DNA of 64,000 bases, from NCBI RefSeq assembly GCF_963678635.1, contig NC_087070.1:14449840-14513839 (forward strand). Direction: 5' to 3'. The notes under the pieces were generated by a model. That model was not told the origin of the DNA. It searched no databases and saw only the letters and a list, made by a program, of their open reading frames with translations. The DNA comes from Symsagittifera roscoffensis. Lineage: Eukaryota; Xenacoelomorpha; Acoela; Convolutidae. The position numbers were made by a program, and so were the translations under genes. This document shows, one piece after another, positions 44,720-58,191 of the stretch. Numbering within the stretch: the first letter of the stretch is position 1; each line of letters begins with the position of its first letter.

Positions 44720-47490
44720 ACCCGCCGATGATAAGATACAGCAGCTATCTCACATTTATTTGTTGTGTCAACATGTGAGGGAAGATACAAGTTTTTTGTG
44801 GTAACAGCGGGTGACCCGCCGATGATAACATACAACAGCTATCTCACATGTATTTCTTGTGTCAACATGTGAGGGAAGATACAAGTGTATTGTGGCAACA
44901 GCGGGTGACCCGCCGATGATAACATACAGCAGCTATCTCACATTTATGTGCTGTGTCAACATGTGAGGGAAGATACAAGTTTATTGTGGCAACAGCGGGT
45001 GACCCGCTGATGATAACATACAGCAGCTATCTCACATTTATGTGTTGTGTCAACATGTAAGGGAAGATACAAGTTTATTGTGGTAACAGCGGGTGACCCG
45101 CCGATGATAACATACAACAGCTATCTCACATTTATTTGGTGTGTCAACATGTGAGGGAAGATACATGTTTTTTGTGGTAACAGCGGGTGACCCGCCGATG
45201 ATAACATACAACAGCTATCTCACATTTTTGTGTTGTGTCAACATGTTAGGGAAGATACAAATGTATTGTGGCAACAGCGGGTGATCCGCCGATGATAACA
45301 TACAGCAGCTATCTCACATTTATGTGTTGTGTCAACATGTTAGGGAAGATACATGTTTTTTGTGGTAACAGCGGGTGACCCGCCGATGATAACATACAAC
45401 AGCTATCTCACATTTATGTGTTGTGTCAACATGTTAGGGAAGATACAAATGTATTGTGGCAACAGCGGGTGATCCGCCGATGATAACATACAACAGCTAT
45501 CTCACATTTTTTTGGTGTGTCAACATGTGAGGGAAGATACATGTTTTTTGTGGTAACAGCGGGTGACCCGCCGATGATAACATACAACAGCTATCTCACA
45601 TTTATGTGTTGTGTCAACATGTTAGGGAAGATACAAGTTTATTGTGGTAACAGCGGGTGACCCGCCGATGATAACATACAGCAGCTATCTCACATTTATG
45701 TGTTGTGTCAACATAATAGGGAAGATATAAGTTTATTGTGGTAACAGCGGGTGACCCGCCGATGATAAGATACAGCAGCTATCTCACATTTATGTGTTGT
45801 GTCAACATGTGAGGGAAGATACAAGTTTTTTGTGGTAACAGCGGGTGACCCGCCGATGATAACATACAACAGCTATCTCACATGTATTTCTTGTGTCAAC
45901 ATGTGAGGGAAGATACAAGTGTATTGTGGCAACAGCGGGTGACCCGCCGATGATAACATACAGCAGCTATCTCACATTTATGTGCTGTGTCAACATGTGA
46001 GGGAAGATACAAGTTTATTGTGGCAACAGCGGGTGACCCGCTGATGATAACATACAGCAGCTATCTCACATTTATGTGTTGTGTCAACATGTAAGGGAAG
46101 ATACAAGTTTATTGTGGTAACAGCGGGTGACCCGCCGATGATAACATACAACAGCTATCTCACATTTATTTGGTGTGTCAACATGTGAGGGAAGATACAT
46201 GTTTTTTGTGGTAACAGCGGGTGACCCGCCGATGATAACATACAACAGCTATCTCACATTTTTGTGTTGTGTCAACATGTTAGGGAAGATACAAATGTAT
46301 TGTGGCAACAGCGGGTGATCCGCCGATGATAACATACAGCAGCTATCTCACATTTATGTGTTGTGTCAACATGTTAGGGAAGATACAAGTTTATTGTGGT
46401 AACAGCGGGTGACCCGCCGATGATAACATACAACAGCTATCTCACATTTATTTGGTGTGTCAACATGTGAGGGAAGATACATGTTTTTTGTGGTAACAGC
46501 GGGTGACCCGCCGATGATAACATACAACAGCTATCTCACATTTATGTGTTGTGTCAACATGTTAGGGAAGATACAAATGTATTGTGGCAACAGCGGGTGA
46601 TCCGCCGATGATAACATACAACAGCTATCTCACATTTATTTGGTGTGTCAACATGTGAGGGAAGATACATGTTTTTTGTGGTAACAGCGGGTGACCCGCC
46701 AATGATAACATACAACAGCTATCTCACATTTATGTGTTGTGTCAACATGTTAGGGAAGATACAAGTTTATTGTGGTAACAGCGGGTGACCCGCCGATGAT
46801 AACATACAGCAGCTATCTCACATTTATGTGTTGTGTCAACATAATAGGGAAGATATAAGTTTATTGTGGTAACAGCGGGTGACCCGCCGATGATAAGATA
46901 CAGCAGCTATCTCACATTTATGTGTTGTGTCAACATGTGAGGGAAGATACAAGTTTTTTGTGGTAACAGCGGGTGACCCGCCGATGATAACATACAACAG
47001 CTATCTCACATGTATTTCTTGTGTCAACATGTGAGGGAAGATACAAGTGTATTGTGGCAACAGCGGGTGACCCGCCGATGATAACATACAGCAGCTATCT
47101 CACATTTATGTGCTGTGTCAACATGTGAGGGAAGATACAAGTTTATTGTGGCAACAGCGGGTGACCCGCTGATGATAACATACAGCAGCTATCTCACATT
47201 TATGTGTTGTGTCAACATGTAAGGGAAGATACAAGTTTATTGTGGTAACAGCGGGTGACCCGCCGATGATAACATACAACAGCTATCTCACATTTATTTG
47301 GTGTGTCAACATGTGAGGGAAGATACATGTTTTTTGTGGTAACAGCGGGTGACCCGCCGATGATAACATACAACAGCTATCTCACATTTTTGTGTTGTGT
47401 CAACATGTTAGGGAAGATACAAATGTATTGTGGCAACAGCGGGTGATCCGCCGATGATAACATACAGCAGCTATCTCACATTTATGTGTT
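44720..47490 (+). repeat. 1034-bp and 1128-bp (11- and 12-monomer) tandem amplification
   Basis: A module marked by CACATGTATTTCTTGTGTC, then GTGCTGTGTCAACATG, GACCCGCTGATG, TTTATTTGGTGTGTC, GATACATGTTTTTTGTGG and GGGTGATCCGCCG recurs three times. TATTTCTTGTG lies at 44851, 45885 and 47013, steps of 1034 and 1128 bases. These are exact multiples of 94, so unit register was kept. The block has no counterpart of equal length in the left superblock and looks like a later local expansion. Confidence 0.85.
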
Positions 47491-50070
47491 GTGTCAACAT
47501 GTTAGGAACGATACAAGTGTATTGTGGCAACAGCGGTGACCCGCCGATGAAAAGATACAGCAGCTATCTCACATTTATGTGTTGTGTCAACATGTGAAGG
47601 AAGATACAAGTTTATTGTGGTAACAGCGGGTAACCCGCCGATGATAACATACAGCAGCTATCTCACATTTATGTGTTGTGTCAACATGTGAGGGAAGAAT
47701 CAAATTTATTGTGGCAAAGCGGGTGACCCGCCGATGATAACATACAGCAGCATTCTCACATTTATGTGTTTAGTCGACTTGTGAGGGAAGAGACAAGTGT
47801 ATTGTGGCATCAGCGGGTGACCCGCCGATGATAACATACAGCAGCTATCTCACATTTATGTGTTGTGTCAACATGTGAGGGAAGATACAAGTTTTTTGTG
47901 GTAACAGCGGGTGACCCGCCGATGATAACATACAACAGCTATCTCACATTTATTTGGTGTGTCAACATGTGGGGGAAGATACATGTTTTTTGTGGTAACA
48001 GCGGGTGACCCGCCGATGATAACATACAACAGCTATCTCATATTTATGTGTTGTGTCAACATGTTAGGGAAGATACAAGTGTATTGTGGCAACAGCGGGT
48101 GACCCGCCGATGATACGATACAGCAGCTATCTCACATTTATGTGTTGTGTCAACATGTGAGGGAAGATACAAGTTTTTTGTTGTAACAGCGGGTGACCCG
48201 CCGATGATAACATACAGCAGCTATCTCACATTTATGTGTTGTGTCAACATGTTAGGAAAAATACAAGTGTATTGTGGCAACAGCGGTGACCCGCCGATGA
48301 AAAGATACAGCAGCTATCTCACATTTATGTGTTGTGTCAACATGTGAAGGAAGATACAAGTTTATTGTGGTAACAGCGGGTGACCCGCCGATGATAACAT
48401 ACAGCAGCATTCTCACATTTATGTGTTTAGTCGACATGTGAGGGAAGAGACAAGTGTATTGTGGCAACAGCGGGTGACCCGCTGATGATAAGATACAGCA
48501 ACTATCTCACATTTATGTGTTGTGTCAACATGTTAGGAACAATACAAGTGTATTGTGGCAACAGCGGTGACCCGCCGATGATAACATACAGCAGCTATCT
48601 CACATTTATGTGTTGTGTCAACATGTGAGGGAAGAATCAAATTTATTGTGGCAAAGCGGGTGACCCGCCGATGATAACATACAGCAGCATTCTCACATTT
48701 ATGTGTTTAGTCGACATGTGAGGGAAGAGACAAGTGTATTGTGGCATCAGCGGGTGACCCGCCGATGACAACATACAGCAGCTATCTCACATTTATGTGT
48801 TGTGTCAACATGTGAGGGAAGATACAAGTTTTTTGTGGTAACAGCGGGTGACCCGCCGATGATAACATACAACAGCTATCTCACATTTATTTGGTGTGTC
48901 AACATGTGAGTGAAGATACATGTTTTTTGTGGCAACAGCGGGTGACCCGCCGATGATAACATTCAACAGCTATCTCACATTTATGTGTTGTGTCAACATG
49001 TTAGGGAAGATACAAGTGTATTGTGGCAACAGCGGGTGACCCGCCGATGATACGATACAGCAGCTATCTCACATTTATGTGTTGTGTCAACATGTGAGGG
49101 AAGATACAAGTTTTTTGTTGTAACAGCGGGTGACCCGCCGATGATAACATACAGCAGCTATCTCACATTTATGTGTTGTGTCAACATGTTAGGAAAAATA
49201 CAAGTGTATTGTGGCAACAGCGGTGACCCGCCGATGAAAAGATACAGCAGCTATCTCACATTTATGTGTTGTGTCAACATGTGAGGGAAGAATCAAATTT
49301 ATTGTGGCAAAGCGGGTGACCCGCCGATGATAACATACAGCAGCATTCTCACATTTATGTGTTTAGTCGACATGTGAGGGAAGAGACAAGTGTATTGTGG
49401 CATCAGCGGGTGACCCGCCGATGACAACATACAGCAGCTATCTCACATTTATGTGTTGTGTCAACATGTGAGGGAAGATACAAGTTTTTTGTGGTAACAG
49501 CGGGTGACCCGCCGATGATAACATACAACAGCTATCTCACATTTATTTGGTGTGTCAACATGTGAGTGAAGATACATGTTTTTTGTGGTAACAGCGGGTG
49601 ACCCGCCGATGATAACATACAACAGCTATCTCACATTTATGTGTTGTGTCAACATGTTAGGGAAGATACAAGTGTATTGTGGCAACAGCGGGTGACCCGC
49701 CGATGATACGATACAGCAGCTATCTCACATTTATGTGTTGTGTCAACATGTGAGGGAAGATACAAGTTTTTTGTTGTAACAGCGGGTGACCCGCCGATGA
49801 TAACATACAGCAGCTATCTCACATTTATGTGTTGTGTCAACATGTTAGGAAAAATACAAGTGTATTGTGGCAACAGCGGTGACCCGCCGATGAAAAGATA
49901 CAGCAGCTATCTCACATTTATGTGTTGTGTCAACATGTGAAGGAAGATACAAGTTTATTGTGGTAACAGCGGGTGACCCGCCGATGATAACATACAGCAG
50001 CATTCTCACATTTATGTGTTTAGTCGACATGTGAGGGAAGAGACAAGTGTATTGTGGCAACAGCGGGTGA
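47480..50070 (+). repeat. 937-bp and 656-bp block amplification with GATACGATACAG and GTTTAGTCGAC markers
   Basis: GATGATACGATACAG recurs at about 48108, 49045 and 49701, steps of 937 and 656 bases (10 monomers minus three bases and 7 minus two). Each is followed by TTTTTTGTTGTAACAGC and ATGTTAGGAAAAATAC with GATGAAAAGATAC. CAGCATTCTCAC with GTTTAGTCGACATG recurs near 47751, 48411, 48700, 49343 and 50004. The losses come from AAAGCGGG and GCGGTGACC single-base deletions inside each block. Confidence 0.8.
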
Positions 50071-52919
50071 CCCGCTGATGATAAGATACAGCAACTATCT
50101 CACATTTATGTGTTGTGTCAAAATGTGAGGGAAGATACAAGTTTTTTGTGGTAACAGCGGGTGACTCGCCGATGATAACATACAACAGCTATCTCACATT
50201 TATTTGTTGTGCCAATATGAGAGGGAAGATACAAGTGTATTGTGGCAACAGCGGGTGACCCGCCGATAATAACATACAGCAACTATCTCACATTTATGTG
50301 TTGTGTCAACATGTGAGGGAAGATACAAGTTTATTGTGGCAACAGCGGGTGACCCGCTGATGATAACATACAGCAGCTATCTCACATTTATGTGGTGTGT
50401 CAACATGTAAGGGAAGATACAAGTGTATTGTGGCAACAGCGGGTGACCCGCCGATGATAACATACAGCAGCTATCTCACATTTCTGTGTTGTGTCAACAT
50501 GTGAGGGAAGATACAAGTGTAATGTGGCAACAGCGGGTGACCCGCCGATGATAACATACAGCAGCTATCTCACATTTATGTGTTGTGTCAACATGTGAGG
50601 GAAGATACAAGTTTATTGAGGGAACAGCGGGTGACCCGCCAATGATAACATACAGCAGCTGTCTCACATTTATGTGTTGTGTCAACATGTGAGGGAAGAT
50701 ACAAGTGTAATGTGGCAACAGCGGGTGACCCGCCGATGATAACATACAGCAGCTATCTCACATTTATGTGTTGTGTCAACATGTGAGGGAAGATACAAGT
50801 TTATTCTGGTAACAGCGGGTGACCCGCCGATGATAACATACAACAGCTATCTCACAATTATGTGTTGTGTCAACATGTTAGGGAAGGTACAAGTTTATCG
50901 TGGCAACAGCGGGTGACCCGCCGATGATAAGATACAGCAGCTATCTCACATTTATGTATTGTGTCAACATAAGAGGAGAGATACAAGTTAATTGTGGTAA
51001 CAGCGGGTGACCCGCCGATGATAACATACAACAGCTATCTCACGTTTTTGTGTTGTGTCAACATGTGAGGGAAGATACAAGTGTATTGTGGTAACAGCGG
51101 GTGACCCGCTGATGATAACATACAGCAGCTATCTCACATTTATGTGTTGTGTCAACATGTGAGGGAAGATACAAGTGTAATGTGGCAACAGCGGGTGACC
51201 CGCCGATGATAACATACAGCAGCTATCTCACATTTATGTGTTGTGTCAACATAATAGGGAAGATACAAGTTAATTGTGGTAACAGCGGCTGACCCGCCGA
51301 TGATAACATACAGCAGCTATCTCACATTTATGTATTGTGTCAACATAAGAGGGAAGATACAAGTTAATTGTGGTAACAGCGGGTGACCCGCCGATGTTAA
51401 CATACAACAGCTATCTCACATTTATGTGTTGTGTCAACATGTTAGGGAAGATACAAGTTTATTGCGGTAACAGCGGGTGACCCGCTGATGATAACATACA
51501 GCAGCTATCTCACATTTATGTGTTGTGTCAACATGTGAGGGAAGATACAAGTGTAATGTGGCAACAGCGGGTGACCCGCCGATGATAACATACAGCAGCT
51601 ATCTCACATTTATGTGTTGTGTCAACATAATAGGGAAGATACAAGTTTATTGTGGTAACAGCGGCTGACCCGCCGATGATAACATACAGCAGCTATCTCA
51701 CATTTATGTTTTGTGTCAACATAAGAGGGAAGATACAAGTTAATTGTGGTAACAGCGGTTGACCCGCCGATGATAACATACAACAGCTATCTCACATTTA
51801 TGTGTTGTGTCAACATGTTAGGGAAGATACAAGTTTATTGCGGTAACAGCGGGTGACCCGCCAATGAAAAGATACAGCAGCTATCTCACATTTATGTGTT
51901 GTGTCAACATAATAGGGAAGATACAAGTTTTTTGTGGTAACAGCCGGTGACCCGCCGATGATAACATACAGCAGCTATCTCACATTTTTGTGTTGTGTCA
52001 ACATGTGAGGGAAGATACAAGTGTATTGTGGTAACAGCGGGTGACCCGCCGATGATAACATACAGCAGCTATCTCACATTTATGTGTTGTGTCAACATGT
52101 GAGGGAAGATACAAGTTTATTGTGGTAACAGCGGGTGACCCGCCGATGATAACATACAGCAGCTGTCTCACATTTCTGTGTTGTGTCAACATGTGAGGGA
52201 AGATACAAGTGTAATGTGGCAACAGCGGGTGACCCGCCGATGATAACATACAGCAGCTATCTCACATTTATGTGTTGTGTCAACATAATAGGGAAGATAC
52301 AAGTTTTTTGTGGTAACAGCCGGTGACCCGCCGATGATAACATACAGCAGCTATCTCACATTTTTGTGTTGTGTCAACATGTGAGGGAAGATACAAGTGT
52401 ATTGTGGTAACAGCGGGTGACCCGCCGATGATAACATACAGCAGCTATCTCAAATTTATGTGTTGTGTCAACATGTGAGGGAAGATACAAGTTTATTGTG
52501 GTAACAGCGGGTGACCCGCCGATGATAACATACAGCAGCTGTCTCACATTTCTGTGTTGTGTCAACATGTGAGGGAAGATACAAGTGTAATGTGGCAACA
52601 GCGGGTGACCCGCCGATGATAACATACAGCAGCTATCTCACATTTATGTGTTGTGTCAACATGTGAGGGAAGATACAAGTGTAATGTGGCAACAGCGGGT
52701 GACCCGCCGATGATAACATACAGCAGCTATCTCACATTTATGTGTTGTGTCAACATGTGAGGGAAGAAACAAGTTTTTTGTGGTAACAGCGGGTGACCCG
52801 CCGATGATAACATACAGCAGCTATCTCACATTTATGTGTTGTGTCAACATGTGAGGGAAGATACAAGTTTATTGTGGTAACAGCGGGTGACCCCCCGATG
52901 ATAACATACAGCAGCTATC

Positions 52920-54055
52920 TCACATTTTTGTGTTGTGTCAACATGTGAGGGAAGATACAAGTGTATTGTGGTAACAGCGGGTGACCCGCCGATGATAACA
53001 TACAGCAGCTATCTCACATTTATGTGTTGTGTCAACATGTGAGGGAAGATACAAGTTTATTGTGGTAACAGCGGGTGACCCGCCGATGATAACATACAGC
53101 AGCTGTCTCACATTTCTGTGTTGTGTCAACATGTGAGGGAAGATACAAGTGTAATGTGGCAACAGCGGGTGACCCGCCGATGATAACATACAGCAGCTAT
53201 CTCACATTTATGTGTTGTGTCAACATGTGAGGGAAGATACAAGTGTAATGTGGCAACAGCGGGTGACCCGCCGATGATAACATACAGCAGCTATCTCACT
53301 TTTATGTGTTGTGTCAACATGTGAGGGAAGAAACAAGTTTTTTGTGGTAACAGCGGGTGACCCGCCGATGATAACATACAGCAGCTATCTCACATTTATG
53401 TGTTGTGTCAACATGTGAGGGAAGATACAAGTTTATTGTGGTAACAGCGGGTGACCCGCCGATGATAACATACAGCAGCTGTCTCACATTTCTGTGTTGT
53501 GTCAACATGTGAGGGAAGATACAGGTGTAATGTGGCAACAGCGGGTGACCCGCCGATGATAACATACAGCAGCTATCTCACATTTATGTGTTGTGTCAAC
53601 ATGTGAGGGAAGATACAAGTTTATTGTGGTAACAGCGGGTGACCCGCCGATGATAACATACAGCAGCTGTCTCACATTTCTGTGTTGTGTCAACATGTGA
53701 GGGAAGATACAAGTGTAATGTGGCAACAACGGGTGACCCGCCGATGATAACATACAGCAGCTATCTCACATTTATGTGTTGTGTCAACATGTGAGGGAAG
53801 ATACAAGTTTATTGCGGTAACATCGGGTGACCGGCCAATGATAAGATACAGCAGCTATCTCACATTTATGTGTTGTGTCAACATAATAGGGAAGATACAA
53901 GTTTTTTGTGGTAACAGCCGGTGACCCGCCGATGATAACATACAGCAGCTATCTCACATTTTTGTGTTATGTCAACATGTGAGGTAAGATACAAGTGTAT
54001 TGTGGTAACAGCGGGTGACCCGCCGATGATAACATACAGCAGCTATCTCACATTT
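52920..54055 (+). repeat. Left copy of a 1.1-kb block repeated 4136 bp (44 monomers) downstream
   Basis: This block matches 57056-58191 at an offset of exactly 4136. Markers are GGGAAGAAACAAGTTTTTTG (53327 and 57463), two CAGCTGTCTCACATTTCTG units spaced 188 bases apart, the TTTATTGCGGTAAC unit and the CAGCCGGTGACCC unit. Small differences show the copies are not identical: CGGTAACATCGGGTGACCGG here against CAGCGGGTGACCC there, and ATGTGAGGTAAG here against GAGGGAAG there. Confidence 0.8.
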
Positions 54056-57055
54056 ATGTGTTGTGTCAACATGTGAGGGAAGACACAAGTTTATTGTGGT
54101 AATAGCGGGTGACCCGCCGATGATAACATACAGCAGCTGTCTCACATTTCTGTGTTGTGTCAACATGTGAGGGAAGATACAAGTGTAATGTGGCAACAGC
54201 GGGTGACCCGCCGATGATAACATACAGCAGCTATCTCACATTTATGTGTTGTGTCAACATGTGAGGGAAGATACAAGTTTATTCTGGTAACAGCGGGTGA
54301 CCCGCCGATGATAACATACAACAGCTATCTCACAATTATGTGTTGTGTCAACATGTTAGGGAAGGTACAAGTTTATCGTGGCAACAGCGGGTGACCCGCC
54401 GATGATAAGATACAGCAGCTATCTCACATTTATGTATTGTGTCAACATAAGAGGAGAGATACAAGTTAATTGTGGTAACAGCGGGTGACCCGCCGATGAT
54501 AACATACAACAGCTATCTCACATTTTTGTGTTGTGTCAACATGTGAGGGAAGATACAAGTGTATTGTGGTAACAGCGGGTGACCCGCTGATGATAACATA
54601 CAGCAGCTATCTCACATTTATGTGTTGTGTCAACATGTGAGGGAAGATACAAGTGTAATGTGGCAACAGCGGGTGACCCGCCGATGATAACATACAGCAG
54701 CTATCTCACCTTTATGTGTTGTGTCAACATAATAGGGAAGATACAAGTTTATTGTGGTAACATCGGCTGACCCGCCGATGATAACATACAGCAGCTATCT
54801 CACATTTATGTATTGTGTCAACATAAGAGGGAAGATACAAGTTAATTGTGGTAACAGCGGGTGACCCGCCGATGTTAACATACAACAGCTATCTCACATT
54901 TATGTGTTGTGTCAACATGTTAGGGAAGATACAAGTTTATTGCGGTAACAGCGGGTGACCCGCTGATGATAACATACAGCAGCTATCTCACATTTATGTG
55001 TTGTGTCAACATGTGAGGGAAGATACAAGTTTATTGTGGTAACAGCGGCTGACCCGCCGATGATAACATACAGCAGCTATCTCACATTTATGTTTTGTGT
55101 CAACATAAGAGGGAAGATAAAAGTTAATTGTGGTAACAGCGGGTGACCCGCCGATGATAACATACAACAGCTATCTCACATTTATGTGTTGTGTCAACAT
55201 GTTAGGGAAGATACAAGTTTATTGCGGTAACAGCGGGTGACCCGCCAATGATAAGATACAGCAGCTATCTCACATTTATGTGTTGTGTCAACATAATAGG
55301 GAAGATACAAGTTTTTTGTGGTAACAGCCGGTGACCCGCCGATGATAACATACAGCAGCTATCTCACATTTTTGTGTTGTGTCAACATGTGAGGGAAGAT
55401 ACAAGTGTATTGTGGTAACAGCGGGTGACCCGCCGATGATAACATACAGCAGCTATCTCACATTTATGTGTTGTGTCAACATGTGAGGGAAGAAACAAGT
55501 TTATTGTGGTAACAGCGGGTGACCCGCCGATGATAACATACAGCAGCTGTCTCACATTTCTGTGTTGTGTCAACATGTGAGGGAAGATACAAGTGTAATG
55601 TGGCAACAGCGGGTGACCCGCCGATGATAACATACAGCAGCTATCTCACATTTATGTGTTGTGTCAACATAATAGGGAAGATACAAGTTTTTTGTGGTAA
55701 CAGCCGGTGACCCGCCGATGATAACATACAGCAGCTATCTCACATTTTTGTGTTGTCTCAACATGTGAGGGAAGATACAAGTGTATTGTGGTAACAGCGG
55801 GTGACCCGCCGATGATAACATACAGCAGCTATCTCACATTTATGTTTTGTGTCAACATAAGAGGGAAGATACAAGTTAATTGTGGTAACAGCGGGTGACC
55901 CGCCGATGATAACATACAACAGCTATCTCACATTTATGTGTTGTGTCAACATGTTAGGGAAGATACAAGTTTATTGCGGTAATAGCGGGTGACCCGCCGA
56001 TGATAACATACAACAGCTATCTCACATTTATGTGTTGTGTCAACATGTTAGGGAAGATACAAGTTTATTGCGGTAACAGCGGGTGACCCGCCAATGATAA
56101 GATACAGCAGCTATCTCACATTTATGTGTTGTGTCAACATAATAGGGAAGATACAAGTTTTTTGTGGTAACAGCCGGTGACCCGCCGATGATAACATACA
56201 GCAGCTATCTCACATTTTTGTGTTGTGTCAACATAATAGGGAGGATACAAGTTTATTGTGGTAACAGCGGCTGACCCGCCGATGATAACATACAGCAGCT
56301 ATCTCACATTTATGTTTTGTGTCAACATAAGAGGGAAGATACAAGTTTATTGTGGTAACAGCGGCTGACCCGCCGATGATAACATACAGCAGCTATCTCA
56401 CATTTATGTTTTGTGTCAACATAAGAGGGAAGATACAAGTTAATTGTGGTAACAGCGGGTGACCCGCCGATGATAACATACAACAGCTATCTCACATTTA
56501 TGTGTTGTGTCAACATGTTAGGGAAGATACAAGTTTATTGCGGTAACAGCGGGTGACCCGCCAATGATAAGATACAGCAGCTATCTCACATTTATGTGTT
56601 GTGTCAACATAATAGGGAAGATACAAGTTTTTTGTGGTAACAGCCGGTGACCCGCCGATGATAACATATAGCAGCTATCTCACATTTTTGTGTTGTGTCA
56701 ACATGTGAGGGAAGATACAAGTGTATTGTGGTAACAGCGGGTGACCCGCCGATGATAACATACAGCAGCTATCTCACATTTATGTGTTGTGTCAACATGT
56801 GAGGGAAGATACAAGTTTATTGTGGTAACAGCGGGTGACCCGCCGATGATAACATACAGCAGCTGTCTCACATTTCTGTGTTGTGTCAACATGTGAGGGA
56901 AGATACAAGTGTAATGTGGCAACAGCGGGTGACCCGCCGATGATAACATACAGCAGCTATCTCACATTTATGTGTTGTGTCAACATAATAGGAAAGATAC
57001 AAGTTTTTTGTGGTAACAGCCGGTGACCCGCCGATGATAACATACAGCAGCTATC

Positions 57056-58191
57056 TCACATTTTTGTGTTGTGTCAACATGTGAGGGAAGATACAAGTGT
57101 ATTGTGGTAACAGCGGGTGACCCGCCGATGATAACATACAGCAGCTATCTCACATTTATGTGTTGTGTCAACATGTGAGGGAAGATACAAGTTTATTGTG
57201 GTAACAGCGGGTGACCCGCCGATGATAACATACAGCAGCTGTCTCACATTTATGTGTTGTGTCAACATGTGAGGGAAGATACAAGTGTAATGTGGCAACA
57301 GCGGGTGACCCGCCGATGATAACATACAGCAGCTATCTCACATTTATGTGTTGTGTCAACATGTGAGGGAAGATACAAGTGTAATGTGGCAACAGCGGGT
57401 GACCCGCCGATGATAACATACAGCAGCTATCTCACATTTATGTGTTGTGTCAACATGTGAGGGAAGAAACAAGTTTTTTGTGGTAACAGCGGGTGACCCG
57501 CCGATGATAACATACAGCAGCTATCTCACATTTATGTGTTGTGTCAACATGTGAGGGAAGATACAAGTTTATTGTGGTAACAGCGGGTGACCCGCCGATG
57601 ATAACATACAGCAGCTGTCTCACATTTCTGTGTTGTGTCAACATGTGAGGGAAGATACAAGTGTAATGTGGCAACAGCGGGTGACCCGCCGATGATAACA
57701 TACAGCAGCTATCTCACATTTATGTGTTGTGTCAACATGTGAGGGAAGATACAAGTTTATTGTGGTAACAGCGGGTGACCCGCCGATGATAACATACAGC
57801 AGCTGTCTCACATTTCTGTGTTGTGTCAACATGTGAGGGAAGATACAAGTGTAATGTGGCAACAGCGGGTGACCCGCCGATGATAACATACAGCAGCTAT
57901 CTCACATTTATGTGTTGTGTCAACATGTGAGGGAAGATACAAGTTTATTGCGGTAACAGCGGGTGACCCGCCAATGATAAGATACAGCAGCTATCTCACA
58001 TTTATGTGTTGTGTCAACATAATAGGGAAGATACAAGTTTTTTGTGGTAACAGCCGGTGACCCGCCGATGATAACATACAGCAGCTATCTCACATTTTTG
58101 TGTTGTGTCAACATGTGAGGGAAGATACAAGTGTATTGTGGTAACAGCGGGTGACCCGCCGATGATAACATACAGCAGCTATCTCACATTT
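57056..58191 (+). repeat. Right copy of the 1.1-kb block at a 4136-bp offset
   Basis: This is the partner of 52920-54055, with the same variant order across 12 monomers. On the left the match stops at about 57055, where the CAGCCGG unit replaces the plain unit of the other copy. On the right it stops at about 58191, where a GTGTAATGTGG unit replaces the AAGACACAAG unit. One internal monomer has CACATTTATG after CAGCTGTCT instead of CACATTTCTG. Confidence 0.8.

Larger units (their letters stand above)
43078..50750 (+). repeat. Right copy of the order-preserving satellite superblock of roughly 8 kb
   Basis: The variant series of 19119-26980 is repeated here. Matching points include CAACAACGGTGACC near 43211 (left copy near 19252), ATTTGAGGGATGATAC near 43554 (left 19596), TTTATTATGGTAAC near 43761 (left 20838), ATGTTAGGAACGATAC near 47498 (left near 22038), ATGTTAGGAAAAATAC near 48249 (left near 22788) and the ATTGAGGGAACAGC unit with the CAGCTGTCTCAC unit near 50610-50670 (left near 26845-26895). 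The offset is 22.9-23.9 kb in the first part and about 25.46 kb in the middle. The increase fits the extra copies of the 1034/1128-bp block between 44.8 and 47.5 kb. Confidence 0.7.
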
